64,000 nucleotides of DNA from positions 1 to 64,000 of the forward strand of contig NZ_NMUL01000011.1 in NCBI RefSeq assembly GCF_002234595.1. The letters are read 5' to 3'. How positions within the stretch are numbered: the first letter of the stretch is position 1; each line of letters opens with the position of its first letter. The stretch comes from Amycolatopsis vastitatis (GTDB lineage Bacteria; Actinomycetota; Actinomycetes; Mycobacteriales; Pseudonocardiaceae). Below, piece by piece: positions 39,638 through 47,632 of this stretch. The translations under genes were made by a program, and so were the position numbers. A model generated the notes under the pieces. That model had not been told where the DNA came from. It worked only from the letters and a program-made list of their open reading frames with translations, and did no database searches.

Positions 39638-41091
39638 GCGCGTTCGAGGTCTACGCCCTGTGCTACGGCCGGCGGACGGGGTACCGCGGCGAACACTTTC
39701 TCGGCTACGGCGGAGATTCCGCGGACCCCCACCCGACCGCCTACTACATCTGGCTCGCGGTGTCGCCGGAGCACACGGTGGTCGTCGACGCCGGTATCCG
39801 CGCGGAGCGGGCTCGCGAAGTGTCCGGATTGGACTACGTCGAACCCGCCCGGCTGCTCACCGGGTTCGGCGTCGCCCCGGAGACGGTCGATCACGTCGTC
39901 CTGACGCACTTGCACTACGACCACTGCGGCGCGGTGGCCGGCTTTCCCGGCGCGCGGTTCAAGGTCCAACAGTCCGAACTGGACTACTGGACCGGGCCGT
40001 GGGCGAAGCGGATCGAGCGAGAACGGTGGCTGCTCGACGAAGCAGCCGTCGAGCACGTGCGGGCCGGGGCGGTCGACCTGGTCGACGGCGACGCCGAGGT
40101 CGTGCCCGGCTTGAGTGTCCACCTGGTCGGCGGGCACACCGCCGGGATGCAGGTCGTCCGCGTCGAAACCGCCGTCGGCGCGGTCGTGCTGGCTTCGGAC
40201 GCCAGTCACTTCCACGAGAACATCCAGGACGACCGCCCGGCGCCGCTGCTGCACTCGATGACCGGGGTGTACGGCGCCTTCGACCGCGTCAAGGAGCTGG
40301 CCGGCGCCGGCCTGATCATCCCGGGCCACGACCCGGAAGTGCTCGCGCGGTACGCCGGTCGCCGGCCGGACAGTGCGGATCGCGTGAGGTCAGCGCGTCG
40401 TCAGGTAGCTGACGAGCATGTCGGCGACCATGCGCCGATGATGGTCGCGGAGGGCGGGGTCGAGCATGTCGCGGTCGAAGATGGCGTTGAACGTGTGGCG
40501 GTTCGCGATGCGGAACACGCAGAACGCGCTGATGGCCATGTGCACGTCGAGCGCGTCGAGATCGTCGCGGAACTGCCCGGCTTCCCGGCCGCGCGCGAGG
40601 ATGCGGGTGAGCACGTCGAGGGCCGGGTTGGCCAGGTTGGACAGCGCGGTGGACCGGGCGATGTGCTCGGCGCGGTGGATGTTCTCGATGCTGACCAGCC
40701 GCACGAAGTCCGGGTGGGACTCGTGGTGGTCGAAGGTGAGCCCGGCGAGCTGCCGGATCGCCTCGGCGGGGTCGAGGTGGTCGACGTCGAGGTTCTGCTC
40801 GAGGGAGCGGATGACCGTGTAGGCCCGTTCGAGCACCTCGACGAACAGCTGGTCCTTGTTGGTGAAGTAGTAGTAGATCATCCGCTTGGTGGTGCGGGTC
40901 TTCGCGGCGATCTCGTCCACCCGGGCGCCGTCGAAGCCTTTTTCGGCGAACTCGCGGGCGGCGGTGTCCAGGATCTCGGTGCGGGTCCGGTCGGCGTCGC
41001 GGATGCGTTCGGGTCCGCTGTTCGCCACTTCGTCGGACGTCGGTGCTGCCACGGATTTCCTTCCTCGTTTCAGCTGATGTGCCCACTGTAG
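39634..41091 (+). CDS. metallo-beta-lactamase-fold lactonase-like protein with run-on C-terminus
   Basis: GTG 39634 overlaps the transporter stop. The first ~250 residues are an N-acyl-homoserine-lactonase-type metallo-hydrolase with HLHYDHCG, a His in VGGHTAG, Asp in LASDASHFHENI and His in IPGHDPE. Related proteins end near 260 aa. Here no stop occurs and the frame runs to 485 aa, its last ~220 residues being the antisense of the tetR gene and rich in Val, Glu and His. The natural stop was probably lost by a small mutation near 40390. A lactone hydrolase fits the region, since quinate and muconate pathways generate lactones (inference). Confidence 0.7.
   Translation: MSAFEVYALCYGRRTGYRGEHFLGYGGDSADPHPTAYYIWLAVSPEHTVVVDAGIRAERAREVSGLDYVEPARLLTGFGVAPETVDHVVLTHLHYDHCGAVAGFPGARFKVQQSELDYWTGPWAKRIERERWLLDEAAVEHVRAGAVDLVDGDAEVVPGLSVHLVGGHTAGMQVVRVETAVGAVVLASDASHFHENIQDDRPAPLLHSMTGVYGAFDRVKELAGAGLIIPGHDPEVLARYAGRRPDSADRVRSARRQVADEHVGDHAPMMVAEGGVEHVAVEDGVERVAVRDAEHAERADGHVHVERVEIVAELPGFPAAREDAGEHVEGRVGQVGQRGGPGDVLGAVDVLDADQPHEVRVGLVVVEGEPGELPDRLGGVEVVDVEVLLEGADDRVGPFEHLDEQLVLVGEVVVDHPLGGAGLRGDLVHPGAVEAFFGELAGGGVQDLGAGPVGVADAFGSAVRHFVGRRCCHGFPSSFQLMCPL
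40390..41052 (-). CDS. TetR-family transcriptional regulator
   Basis: A 220-aa regulator with the N-terminal helix-turn-helix (RTRTEILDTAAREFAEKGFD, VDEIAAKTRTTKRMIYYYFTNKDQLF) and an all-helical ligand domain with several His (FDHHESHPDFVRLVSIENIHRAEHI). It is divergent from the aroE-type gene; the gap holds the 20-bp site at 41146-41165. Similar sites stand before the aroE stub and the transporter, so it may govern the whole hydroaromatic region. The gene lies entirely inside the run-on tail of the lactonase frame on the other strand. Confidence 0.88.
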   Translation of the reverse strand: MAAPTSDEVANSGPERIRDADRTRTEILDTAAREFAEKGFDGARVDEIAAKTRTTKRMIYYYFTNKDQLFVEVLERAYTVIRSLEQNLDVDHLDPAEAIRQLAGLTFDHHESHPDFVRLVSIENIHRAEHIARSTALSNLANPALDVLTRILARGREAGQFRDDLDALDVHMAISAFCVFRIANRHTFNAIFDRDMLDPALRDHHRRMVADMLVSYLTTR

Positions 41092-41145
41092 GACGTCGCC
41101 GCGGATCCGAGGCTCTTCACGACGGCGGCGTCGTGAGGTACAAAT

Positions 41146-41165
41146 AACGTACTAGTTCGTACATT
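41146..41165. promoter_or_regulatory. TetR-type operator candidate before the intact aroE-type gene
   Basis: AACGTAC-TAGTTC-GTACATT is an imperfect inverted repeat (six of seven arm positions), directly before the aroE-type start and 94 bp upstream of tetR. Binding here would block both divergent genes. Confidence 0.6.
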
Positions 41166-41171
41166 ACGGGG

Positions 41172-42110
41172 GTGCTCGTGACCTTGTCATCAGCCGCCCA
41201 GGCGATTCGCGCTCACGCGGTGCGGGCCACGCCGGGCACGGTCCTCACCGGGCTGATCGGCGCGGGCATCGGACCGTCGCTCAGCCCGCCGCTGCACGAG
41301 GCCGAGGCCCGTCGGCTCGGGCTGGAGCTGGTCTACACCCGATTCGACCTCGACGACCACGATGTCCCGGCCGCAGCTGTCGGTCCGATGCTGGCCGCGG
41401 CTCGCGAAGCCGGATACCGCGGGCTGAACATCACCCACCCCTGCAAGCAGGTGGTGCTCGAGCACCTGGACGAGCTGTCCCCCGACGCGGCGGCGCTGGG
41501 CGCGGTCAACACCGTCGTGTTCGAAGGTGGCCGCGCGGTCGGGCACAACACCGACTGGTCCGGCTTCGCCCGTGGCCTGCGGACCGGACTTCCCGACGCG
41601 GACCTCGGCGCCGTCGTGGTGCTCGGTGCGGGCGGGGCAGGCGCGGCGGTGGCCCACGGCCTGCTCACGGCCGGCGCCGGTCGCGTCCGGGTTTTCGACC
41701 TCGACGCCGGCCGGGCCGCCGAGCTGGCCGGCGCCCTCGCCGGTCGGTTCGGGCCTGGTCGTGCGTCGGCGGGGACGGACCTCGGGGCGGCGGTCGGCGC
41801 CGCGGACGGGCTCGTGCACGCCACCCCGACCGGCATGGCCGCCCACCCCGGATTGCCGCTGCCCGCCGAACTGTTGCGCCCGGACCTGTGGGTCGCCGAA
41901 GTGGTCTACCGCCCGCTCGAAACCGAACTGGTCCGAGCCGCTCGCGCGCTCGGAGCGCGCGTTCTCGACGGCGGCCGCATGGCGGTGTTCCAGGCCGCCG
42001 AGGCGTTCGGCCTGTTCACCGGGGCCGAACCCGACGCCACGCGGATGCTGGACCACTTCGCCACGCTCACGACTTCCCCGGAAAGGCAGCCCGCCGATGT
42101 CCTCGACTGA
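41172..42110 (+). CDS. shikimate/quinate dehydrogenase (catabolic type)
   Basis: A 312-aa AroE-family enzyme. Substrate-site Ser residues lie in GPSLSPPLHE, catalytic Lys92 in NITHPCKQ and Asp128 in NTDWSGF. The Rossmann motif is GAGGAGAAVAHGLL. After the second strand comes FDLD (Asp176, Asp178) rather than the NRT/R of biosynthetic NADPH enzymes, which favours NAD and a catabolic oxidation of quinate or shikimate. GTG 41172 or GTG 41178 could be the start. The last codons overlap the dehydratase gene by 14 bp. Confidence 0.85.
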   Translation: MLVTLSSAAQAIRAHAVRATPGTVLTGLIGAGIGPSLSPPLHEAEARRLGLELVYTRFDLDDHDVPAAAVGPMLAAAREAGYRGLNITHPCKQVVLEHLDELSPDAAALGAVNTVVFEGGRAVGHNTDWSGFARGLRTGLPDADLGAVVVLGAGGAGAAVAHGLLTAGAGRVRVFDLDAGRAAELAGALAGRFGPGRASAGTDLGAAVGAADGLVHATPTGMAAHPGLPLPAELLRPDLWVAEVVYRPLETELVRAARALGARVLDGGRMAVFQAAEAFGLFTGAEPDATRMLDHFATLTTSPERQPADVLD

Positions 42111-43956
42111 ATCCCGGCGTTCGATCGCCACGGTTTGCCTGTCCGGCACCTTGGAAGACAAGCTGACCGCGGCCGCCCACGCCGGGTTCGACGGGGTGGA
42201 GATCTTCGAAAACGACCTCGTCGCCTCGTCCTGGTCGGCGAAGGAGATCAGCGAACACTGCGCCGAGCTCGGCCTGTCGATCGACCTGTACCAGCCATTC
42301 CGTGACTTCGAAGCCGTGCCGCCGGACGTGCTCGCCCGCAACCTCCGGCGCGCGGAGCTCAAGTTCGACGTCATGCACCAGCTCGGCGCCGACACGATGC
42401 TGGTGTGCTCGTCGGTGTCGCCGGACGCGGTCGACGACGACGACCTCGCCGCCGAGCAGCTGCACCTCCTGGCCGAACACGCCGCCGCGCGGGATATCCG
42501 GATCGCCTACGAAGCGCTGGCGTGGGGCCGGTTCGTCAACACCTACGAGCACTCGTGGCGCATCGTCCGCCGTGCCGCCCACCCAGCGCTGGGGCTGTGC
42601 CTGGACAGCTTCCACATCCTGTCGCGCGGCAGCGACCCGGCCGCGATCCGCGCGATCCCCGGCGAGAAGCTGTTCTTCCTGCAGCTGGCCGACGCGCCGC
42701 GGCTGCAGATGGACGTCCTGCAGTGGAGCAGGCACCACCGGCTCTTCCCCGGCCAAGGCGCGTTCGACCTCACGGCGTTCACCCGGAACGTGCTCGCAGC
42801 CGGCTACCGCGGGCCGTTGTCGCTCGAGGTGTTCAACGACGTCTTCCGCCAGGCCGACCCCGGACCGGCGGCCGTCGACGCGATGCGGTCCTTGCTCGGC
42901 CTGCAGGAGACGCTCGGGGTCGCGGACCTGCCGCCCGCTCCGGCACTGGCCGGCCACGCGTTCGTCGAGCTGACGGCCGACAACGCGACCGAGCCGGCGA
43001 TGGCCGAGGCGTTGAGCGGACTGGGTTTCACCGAAACGGGCCACCACCGGTCCAAGCCTGTCCGCTTGTGGCAGCAGGGTGACGCACGGATCCTGCTGAA
43101 CAGTTCCGGTCCCGCCGTGGGCGCCTCGGTCGGCGCGGTCGCCGTCGAAAGCGCCGACCCGGTCGCCTCGGCCCGGCGCGCCCAGCGGCTGCTCGCACCG
43201 ATCCTGCCGCGCAGCCACCGCGCGGACGAAGCGGACCTGTCGGCGATCGCCGCGCCGGACGGGACGTCGGTGTTCTTCTGCCGCACCGGCGCCGACGTCG
43301 CGGACAGCTGGTTCGGCGACTTCACCCAGACCGAGCCGCCCGGCCGGGAGGCCGGGGTGACCGGGATCGACCACTTGGCTCTGACCCAGCCGTTCGACCA
43401 CTTCGACGAGGCGGCGCTGTTCTACCGCGCGGTGCTCGGCCTCGAGCCAGAGCCCGTGACGGAGTTCGCCGCGCCGTTCGGGCTGGTGCGCAGCCGGACG
43501 GTGGCCGATCCAGCGGGCCGCGTCCGCATCGCCCTCGAGTCCGCCCTGCTCCGACGCGGAGATTGGGCGCCGGGCGTACGCGAGCCTCAACGCGTCGCGC
43601 TGACCACCGCCGACGCGCTGGCGAGCGCCCGCCGGATGCGCGAGCTCGGAGCACCTCTGCTGGAGATCCCGGGCAACTACTACGACGACCTCGACGCCCG
43701 CCTGGCCCCGAACCCCGAGCTGCTCACCGCCCTGCGGCAACAGTCGGTGCTCTACGACCGCGACGAGCAGGGCGAACTGCTGCACTTCTTCACGGTGGTG
43801 CTGGGCGGCCGAATATTTTTCGAGGTGGTGCAACGAATCGGCGGCTACACCGGAGACGGAGCGGTCAACTCGCCGGTCCGGATGGCCGCACACCGCAGGC
43901 AACGCGAAGCGGCGACATCCAGGGCGCACCCCTCGACACCGCGAACTTCGACTTGA
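42097..43956 (+). CDS. bifunctional 3-dehydroshikimate dehydratase / HPPD-like protein
   Basis: A 619-aa enzyme of the QuiC1/QsuB type. The N-terminal TIM barrel (~1-275) has metal ligands Glu139 (YEALAW), Asp170 (LCLDSFH), Gln196 (FLQLADAP) and Glu244 (LSLEVFND). It converts 3-dehydroshikimate to protocatechuate. The C-terminal VOC half (~290-600) retains the HPPD-type ligand pattern (GIDHLAL, ELLHFFT, FFEVVQR), though its activity in this family is unclear. ATG 42097 has GGAAAGG upstream inside the aroE-type gene. It resembles the first two domains of the protein at 31833 closely. Confidence 0.9.
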   Translation: MSSTESRRSIATVCLSGTLEDKLTAAAHAGFDGVEIFENDLVASSWSAKEISEHCAELGLSIDLYQPFRDFEAVPPDVLARNLRRAELKFDVMHQLGADTMLVCSSVSPDAVDDDDLAAEQLHLLAEHAAARDIRIAYEALAWGRFVNTYEHSWRIVRRAAHPALGLCLDSFHILSRGSDPAAIRAIPGEKLFFLQLADAPRLQMDVLQWSRHHRLFPGQGAFDLTAFTRNVLAAGYRGPLSLEVFNDVFRQADPGPAAVDAMRSLLGLQETLGVADLPPAPALAGHAFVELTADNATEPAMAEALSGLGFTETGHHRSKPVRLWQQGDARILLNSSGPAVGASVGAVAVESADPVASARRAQRLLAPILPRSHRADEADLSAIAAPDGTSVFFCRTGADVADSWFGDFTQTEPPGREAGVTGIDHLALTQPFDHFDEAALFYRAVLGLEPEPVTEFAAPFGLVRSRTVADPAGRVRIALESALLRRGDWAPGVREPQRVALTTADALASARRMRELGAPLLEIPGNYYDDLDARLAPNPELLTALRQQSVLYDRDEQGELLHFFTVVLGGRIFFEVVQRIGGYTGDGAVNSPVRMAAHRRQREAATSRAHPSTPRTST

Positions 43957-43984
43957 TCGACGGCGGGTGCTGACCTGCCGAGCG

Positions 43985-44118
43985 AGCGTCCGAAATCCTT
44001 ACTCGACCCCGGCGTGCAGCTGGTGTTCCCGGACGCGGACCTCGAGGCGGCGGCCAACGGCGTGGTCGCCGGCGTGTTCGCGGCCACCGGACAGACCTGC
44101 CTGGCCGGCTCCCCGAGC
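43985..44118 (+). pseudogene. aldehyde dehydrogenase active-site fragment
   Basis: A ~40-codon fragment reads VQLVFPDADLEAAANGVVAG then VFAATGQTCLAGS, the segment around the catalytic Cys of aldehyde dehydrogenases. Both sides are unrelated and there is no start or continuation. It is a relic of a gene once between the dehydratase and the SDR gene. Confidence 0.7.
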
Positions 44119-44129
44119 GGTCCGGGCTG

Positions 44130-44918
44130 TCAGGCGGTGAACCCTCCGTTGCTCTTCAGCAATTGCCCGTTGACCCACTGGCCCTGCGGGGAGCACAGGA
44201 ACGCCACGAGGTGCGCGGTGTCCTGCGGGGTGCCCAGCCGTTCCAGTGGCGTCCGGCGCAGTATGTGTTCTCGAACGTCGTCGGACATCCACCCGGTGTC
44301 CACCGGCCCTGGGTTGATCACGTTGGCGGTGATCCCGAGGTGGGCCAGTTCATGGGCGGCGGCCAGCGTGATGCGGTCCAATGCGCCTTTGCTGGCCCCG
44401 TAGGGCAGGTTGCCGACGGTGTGGTCACTGGTGAGGCTGATTACGCGTCCGGTTCCCCGGGGCCCGCGGAACCGGCGGCCGTATTCGCGGATCAGCAGCC
44501 ACGTGGCGCGTGCGTTCACCGCGAAGTGGCGGTCGAAGCTCTCGAGGGTGGTGTCGAGCAGACCCGAGTCGACCGACTCGCAGTGGCACATCACCAATGC
44601 GGTGATGCGGCCGAGGCGTCGTTCGACTTCGTTGAAGACGCGCTCCGGAGTCTCCGGGGCGGCGAGGTCCGCCTCCATGGCCACCGTCTTGGCGCCCCGT
44701 TCCGCCAGGGTCCCGGCGATCGAATCCGCCGCATCGGGCTCGATGCCCCAGGCCATGCGCGCGTCGTACGGTGTCCAGTACGTGAAGGCGACGTCCCAGC
44801 CCGCCTGGGCCAGCTGGCGGGCGATGCCCGCCCCGATCCCGATCGAGCGGCCGACGCCGGTCAGCAACGCCACCGGCCTGGCGCTGGCGGGGCATGGTTT
44901 CTCGCCTGTAGTCGTCAC
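44130..44918 (-). CDS. short-chain dehydrogenase/reductase
   Basis: A 262-aa SDR with cofactor loop LLTGVGRSIGIGAGIARQLA (a TGxxxxxGxG form), active-site YGASK (Tyr-x-x-x-Lys) preceded by Ser in ISLTSDHT, and NPGPVDTGWM. The closing VAFLCSPQGQWVNGQLLKSNGG is typical of classical SDRs. No Asp or Arg clearly fixes NAD against NADP. The gene is convergent with the aldehyde dehydrogenase relic and upstream of the HxlR gene in the same direction. Substrate unknown. Confidence 0.87.
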   Translation of the reverse strand: MTTTGEKPCPASARPVALLTGVGRSIGIGAGIARQLAQAGWDVAFTYWTPYDARMAWGIEPDAADSIAGTLAERGAKTVAMEADLAAPETPERVFNEVERRLGRITALVMCHCESVDSGLLDTTLESFDRHFAVNARATWLLIREYGRRFRGPRGTGRVISLTSDHTVGNLPYGASKGALDRITLAAAHELAHLGITANVINPGPVDTGWMSDDVREHILRRTPLERLGTPQDTAHLVAFLCSPQGQWVNGQLLKSNGGFTA

Positions 44919-45018
44919 AAGGTGTCATCGTTCGACGGCGGTGCAGGCTTGGCAATCGATTTAGAAGACTGGAACGAAGGGGTTCATTGCGATGCCAGGC
45001 AGGTTCTTGTTGGTGAGC

Positions 45019-45417
45019 TCATCCGTGCTGCTTGTCGTGGCGGCGCTGGGCGGTGACGACGTCGATCGTGTGCTTCCGGATCCAGCTCAGAAACTGTTCC
45101 AGTGACGTGGTGAGTCCCCGGCCGAGTGGCGTGAGTTCGTAGCTGACCCGCGGCGGCGTGGCGGGCTCGACAGTTCGCGTGACAAGGCCGTCCCGCACCA
45201 GGGTGCGCAGTGTTTGCGACAGCATCTTCTCGCTGATCCCGCCGATCGTCGCATGCAGTTCGGAGAAGCGCCGCGGGCCCTCTCCCAGCGCCGCCAAGAT
45301 CAACATGCCCCAGCGGCTGGTGATGTGCTCGAGCACCTCGCGCGCCGGGCACTCGCTGTTGAACGCGTCACTCATGCCCTGCCATGCGTCCGGCCCAGGC
45401 TGGGAATTTACCTTCAC
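45019..45417 (-). CDS. HxlR-family transcriptional regulator
   Basis: A 132-aa regulator with the redox Cys in NSECPAREVLEHITSRWGMLIL, recognition region FSELHATIGGISEKMLSQTLRTLV and wing RVSYELTPLGRGL. It is divergent from a QorB-like gene across a 62-bp gap holding a perfect 12-bp palindrome, the classical arrangement of HxlR/QorR regulators with the NAD(P)H-quinone reductase they control. Confidence 0.88.
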   Translation of the reverse strand: MKVNSQPGPDAWQGMSDAFNSECPAREVLEHITSRWGMLILAALGEGPRRFSELHATIGGISEKMLSQTLRTLVRDGLVTRTVEPATPPRVSYELTPLGRGLTTSLEQFLSWIRKHTIDVVTAQRRHDKQHG

Positions 45418-45427
45418 ATCCGGAGCT

Positions 45428-45439
45428 TACCTTAAGGTA
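45428..45439. promoter_or_regulatory. 12-bp palindrome, HxlR/QorR-type operator
   Basis: TACCTTAAGGTA is a perfect palindrome 10 bp from the HxlR start and 40 bp from the QorB-like start. The position between divergent promoters suggests that one HxlR dimer controls both genes. Confidence 0.65.
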
Positions 45440-45479
45440 GGTCCTTTCGATCAGTAAGCCGGGGATCTACGCTCCCGTC

Positions 45480-46319
45480 ATGGTCACAGTGGTCTTTGGA
45501 GCGAGCGGCAATGTCGGTCGCCATGTCGCGGCTGGTCTGAGCTCGGCGGGCGAGAAGATTCGGTTGACGAGCCGCAATCCGCTCCCGACGGGCTTCCCAC
45601 CGGGAGCGGAAGTCGTCACGGCCGATCTGGAGCGCCCGGAAACCCTGCCTGCCGTTCTCGACGGCGCGCAGCGCGTGTTCCTTTACGCCAAACCAGAAGG
45701 AATCGACGGCTTCGTGACAGCGGCCGAGTCTGCCGGCGTAGGGCACGTGGTCCTTCTGTCGTCCGGGTCTGTCATCCACCCGGATGCCGCGCACAACCCC
45801 ATCGCCCGGGCGCACATCGCCGTCGAGTCCGCCCTCGAGAACTCCAGCCTGGCATGGACATTCATCCGGCCGGGGATGTTCGCCACCAACACCCTGTGGT
45901 GGTGGCGGAACTCGATCCGTGAAGAGGGCACCGTCCGGGTGCCCTACCCGGACGCGCAGACGGCACCCGTTCACGAGAAGGATCTGGCGGCGCTCGCGGT
46001 GACCGCTTTGACCCAGCCGGGTCACCGCGGCCACGCCTACCCCGTGTGGGGGGCCGAGTCACTGTCCCTTCGGCAGCAGGTACGGCACATCGGCGCGGCC
46101 GTCGGTCGCGAGATCACCCTCGAGCCGATTTCGGTCGAACAGGCACGCGCCGAGCTCGGCAAGACCATGCCGCCCATGGGTGTCGATGCGATCTTGGCCG
46201 CATGGCGGGCCGGAACCACCGCACCGCCGCGGGTGTCGACTGTCGTCGCGGACGTCACCGGCCGTGCTGCCCACACGTTCGCGCAGTGGGCCGATGACCA
46301 CGCGAACGACTTCCGCTGA
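45480..46319 (+). CDS. NmrA/QorB-like NAD(P)-binding oxidoreductase
   Basis: A 279-aa atypical SDR with VTVVFGASGNVGRHVAAGL at the N-terminus (GxxGxxG), strand VVTADLERPETL and WTFIRPGMFATN. It lacks the Tyr-Lys active pair of classical SDRs, as is usual for NmrA/QorB relatives that act as quinone reductases or redox sensors. It faces an HxlR regulator, which supports a role in quinone or electrophile detoxification. Confidence 0.82.
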   Translation: MVTVVFGASGNVGRHVAAGLSSAGEKIRLTSRNPLPTGFPPGAEVVTADLERPETLPAVLDGAQRVFLYAKPEGIDGFVTAAESAGVGHVVLLSSGSVIHPDAAHNPIARAHIAVESALENSSLAWTFIRPGMFATNTLWWWRNSIREEGTVRVPYPDAQTAPVHEKDLAALAVTALTQPGHRGHAYPVWGAESLSLRQQVRHIGAAVGREITLEPISVEQARAELGKTMPPMGVDAILAAWRAGTTAPPRVSTVVADVTGRAAHTFAQWADDHANDFR

Positions 46320-46374
46320 GGTGGCACGGACACTCATCTTGCGATGCGCTGACCGAAGCCGTCCACACTATCCT

Positions 46375-46612
46375 GCGACAGCGCGGTCAACGGCATGTCG
46401 GATGTCCGAGCCCTCGACGGACATGATCCGCTTGTGCGGAGAACAGGTCGCGCCCTCGGGGAAGTGCACGAGTGCCGCACCCGCCTCGTGCGCCTCGCGC
46501 ATCAGCCGGCGTATGTCGCTCCCGCAGCCCCGCGCTGTCGCGAGGATCTTCGCGGAGGACAGCCTGCGCCACGGCCAGCCGCAGCCGTTTCGTTTCCGCC
46601 GTGACGTCTTCT
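46375..46612 (-). pseudogene. N-terminal fragment of a nitrilase-family (carbon-nitrogen) hydrolase
   Basis: The fragment begins ETKRLRLAVAQAVLREDPRD then SAGLRE, shifts frame by one base, and continues SDIRRLMREAHEAGAALVHF and PEGATCSPHKRIMSVEG. This matches the start of amidohydrolases in which the Glu of FPEGA is catalytic. Nothing of the Lys/Cys-bearing remainder follows. It is truncated, frameshifted and without a start codon. Confidence 0.65.
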
Positions 46613-46762
46613 CCCGGAGCTTGCCGGAAGTGCCTGCGCTGGGGCAGTCGACGGAGGTCCGGCGTGAGCCACGCCGGAGATCACCGTAGCGCGGCACGCA
46701 GCACAGGCAGGCTGAGGCGCTGTCAGCGGCATGAGCGCGCATTCGGGGGCCGCGTCCGCCGG

Positions 46763-47551
46763 TCACGGCCAGTTGGTGGTCGCGACGAAGTCCTCGAACG
46801 ATCGCGGCGGCCGGCCCAGGGCGCGTTGGACACCGTCGGCCAGGTCGGCGCCGCGGCCGTCTCGGAGGTCGGCCAGTAGCCCGGTGAGCAGGTTCGCCAC
46901 GTTTTCCGGGACGCCGTAACGGATTTGCCGTTCGATGAATGCTTCGGGGTCGATGTCGAGGTAGTCGATCTTCCGTCCGGTGGCCTGCGCGATGAGTGTG
47001 GTCGCTTCGGCGAAGCCGACTGCTCGTGGGCCGGTCAGCTCGTAGACCTGGCCGTGGTGCCGGTCGTCGGTGAGTGCCGCTGCGGCGACTTCGGCGATGT
47101 CTTCGGCGTCGACGAACGGGGCTCGTCCCTCGCCGGCCGGGAGGGTCAACGCGCCGTCGCGGATGCCCGCGGCCCACGGGCCCTCGCTGAAGTTCTGCGC
47201 GAACCAGTTCGGGCGCAGGATGGTCCAGCCCGCGCCGCAGTTGCGGACGGCTTCTTCGGCGGCGTGCAGTGGGTGGCCGGCTTCGCCGGCGCGCGGGGCG
47301 GAGAGCAGCACGAGACGGCGGGCGCCCGCCGACACCGCTTCGGCCACGAACCGCGGGAGCCGATCCCCGGCGCCGAGGTTGGGTTCCACGAGGTAGACGG
47401 CCGCGACACCGGCCAAGGCGGCGGCCCAGGTCGCGGGGTCGGCGAGGTCGAAGCCGCGGGTACGGGAGGCGACCCGGGCGGCGGCGCCGAGCTGCCGGGC
47501 GACGCGGCGGCCGGTCTTGCCGGTGCCGCCGAGAATCAAGGTGGTCTGCAT
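46763..47551 (-). CDS. NmrA-type NAD(P)-binding protein
   Basis: A 262-aa atypical SDR: TTLILGGTGKTGRRVARQL, GVAAVYLVEPN, GWTILRPNWFAQNFSEG and VDAEDIAEVAAAAL. Length and motifs fit NmrA-like redox proteins close to the ergot-alkaloid/AgnL4 type. ATG 47551 is the first well-supported start. It is divergent from an AraC-family gene 80 bp away, its probable regulator. Confidence 0.85.
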   Translation of the reverse strand: MQTTLILGGTGKTGRRVARQLGAAARVASRTRGFDLADPATWAAALAGVAAVYLVEPNLGAGDRLPRFVAEAVSAGARRLVLLSAPRAGEAGHPLHAAEEAVRNCGAGWTILRPNWFAQNFSEGPWAAGIRDGALTLPAGEGRAPFVDAEDIAEVAAAALTDDRHHGQVYELTGPRAVGFAEATTLIAQATGRKIDYLDIDPEAFIERQIRYGVPENVANLLTGLLADLRDGRGADLADGVQRALGRPPRSFEDFVATTNWP

Positions 47552-47632
47552 GGTCGCAAGCCAACCCCCTGAAGGCGAGACGATCCATGGTTGAAAATCC
47601 CCGATCCCTTTGTCAGCGTCTATGGTGCCGAG

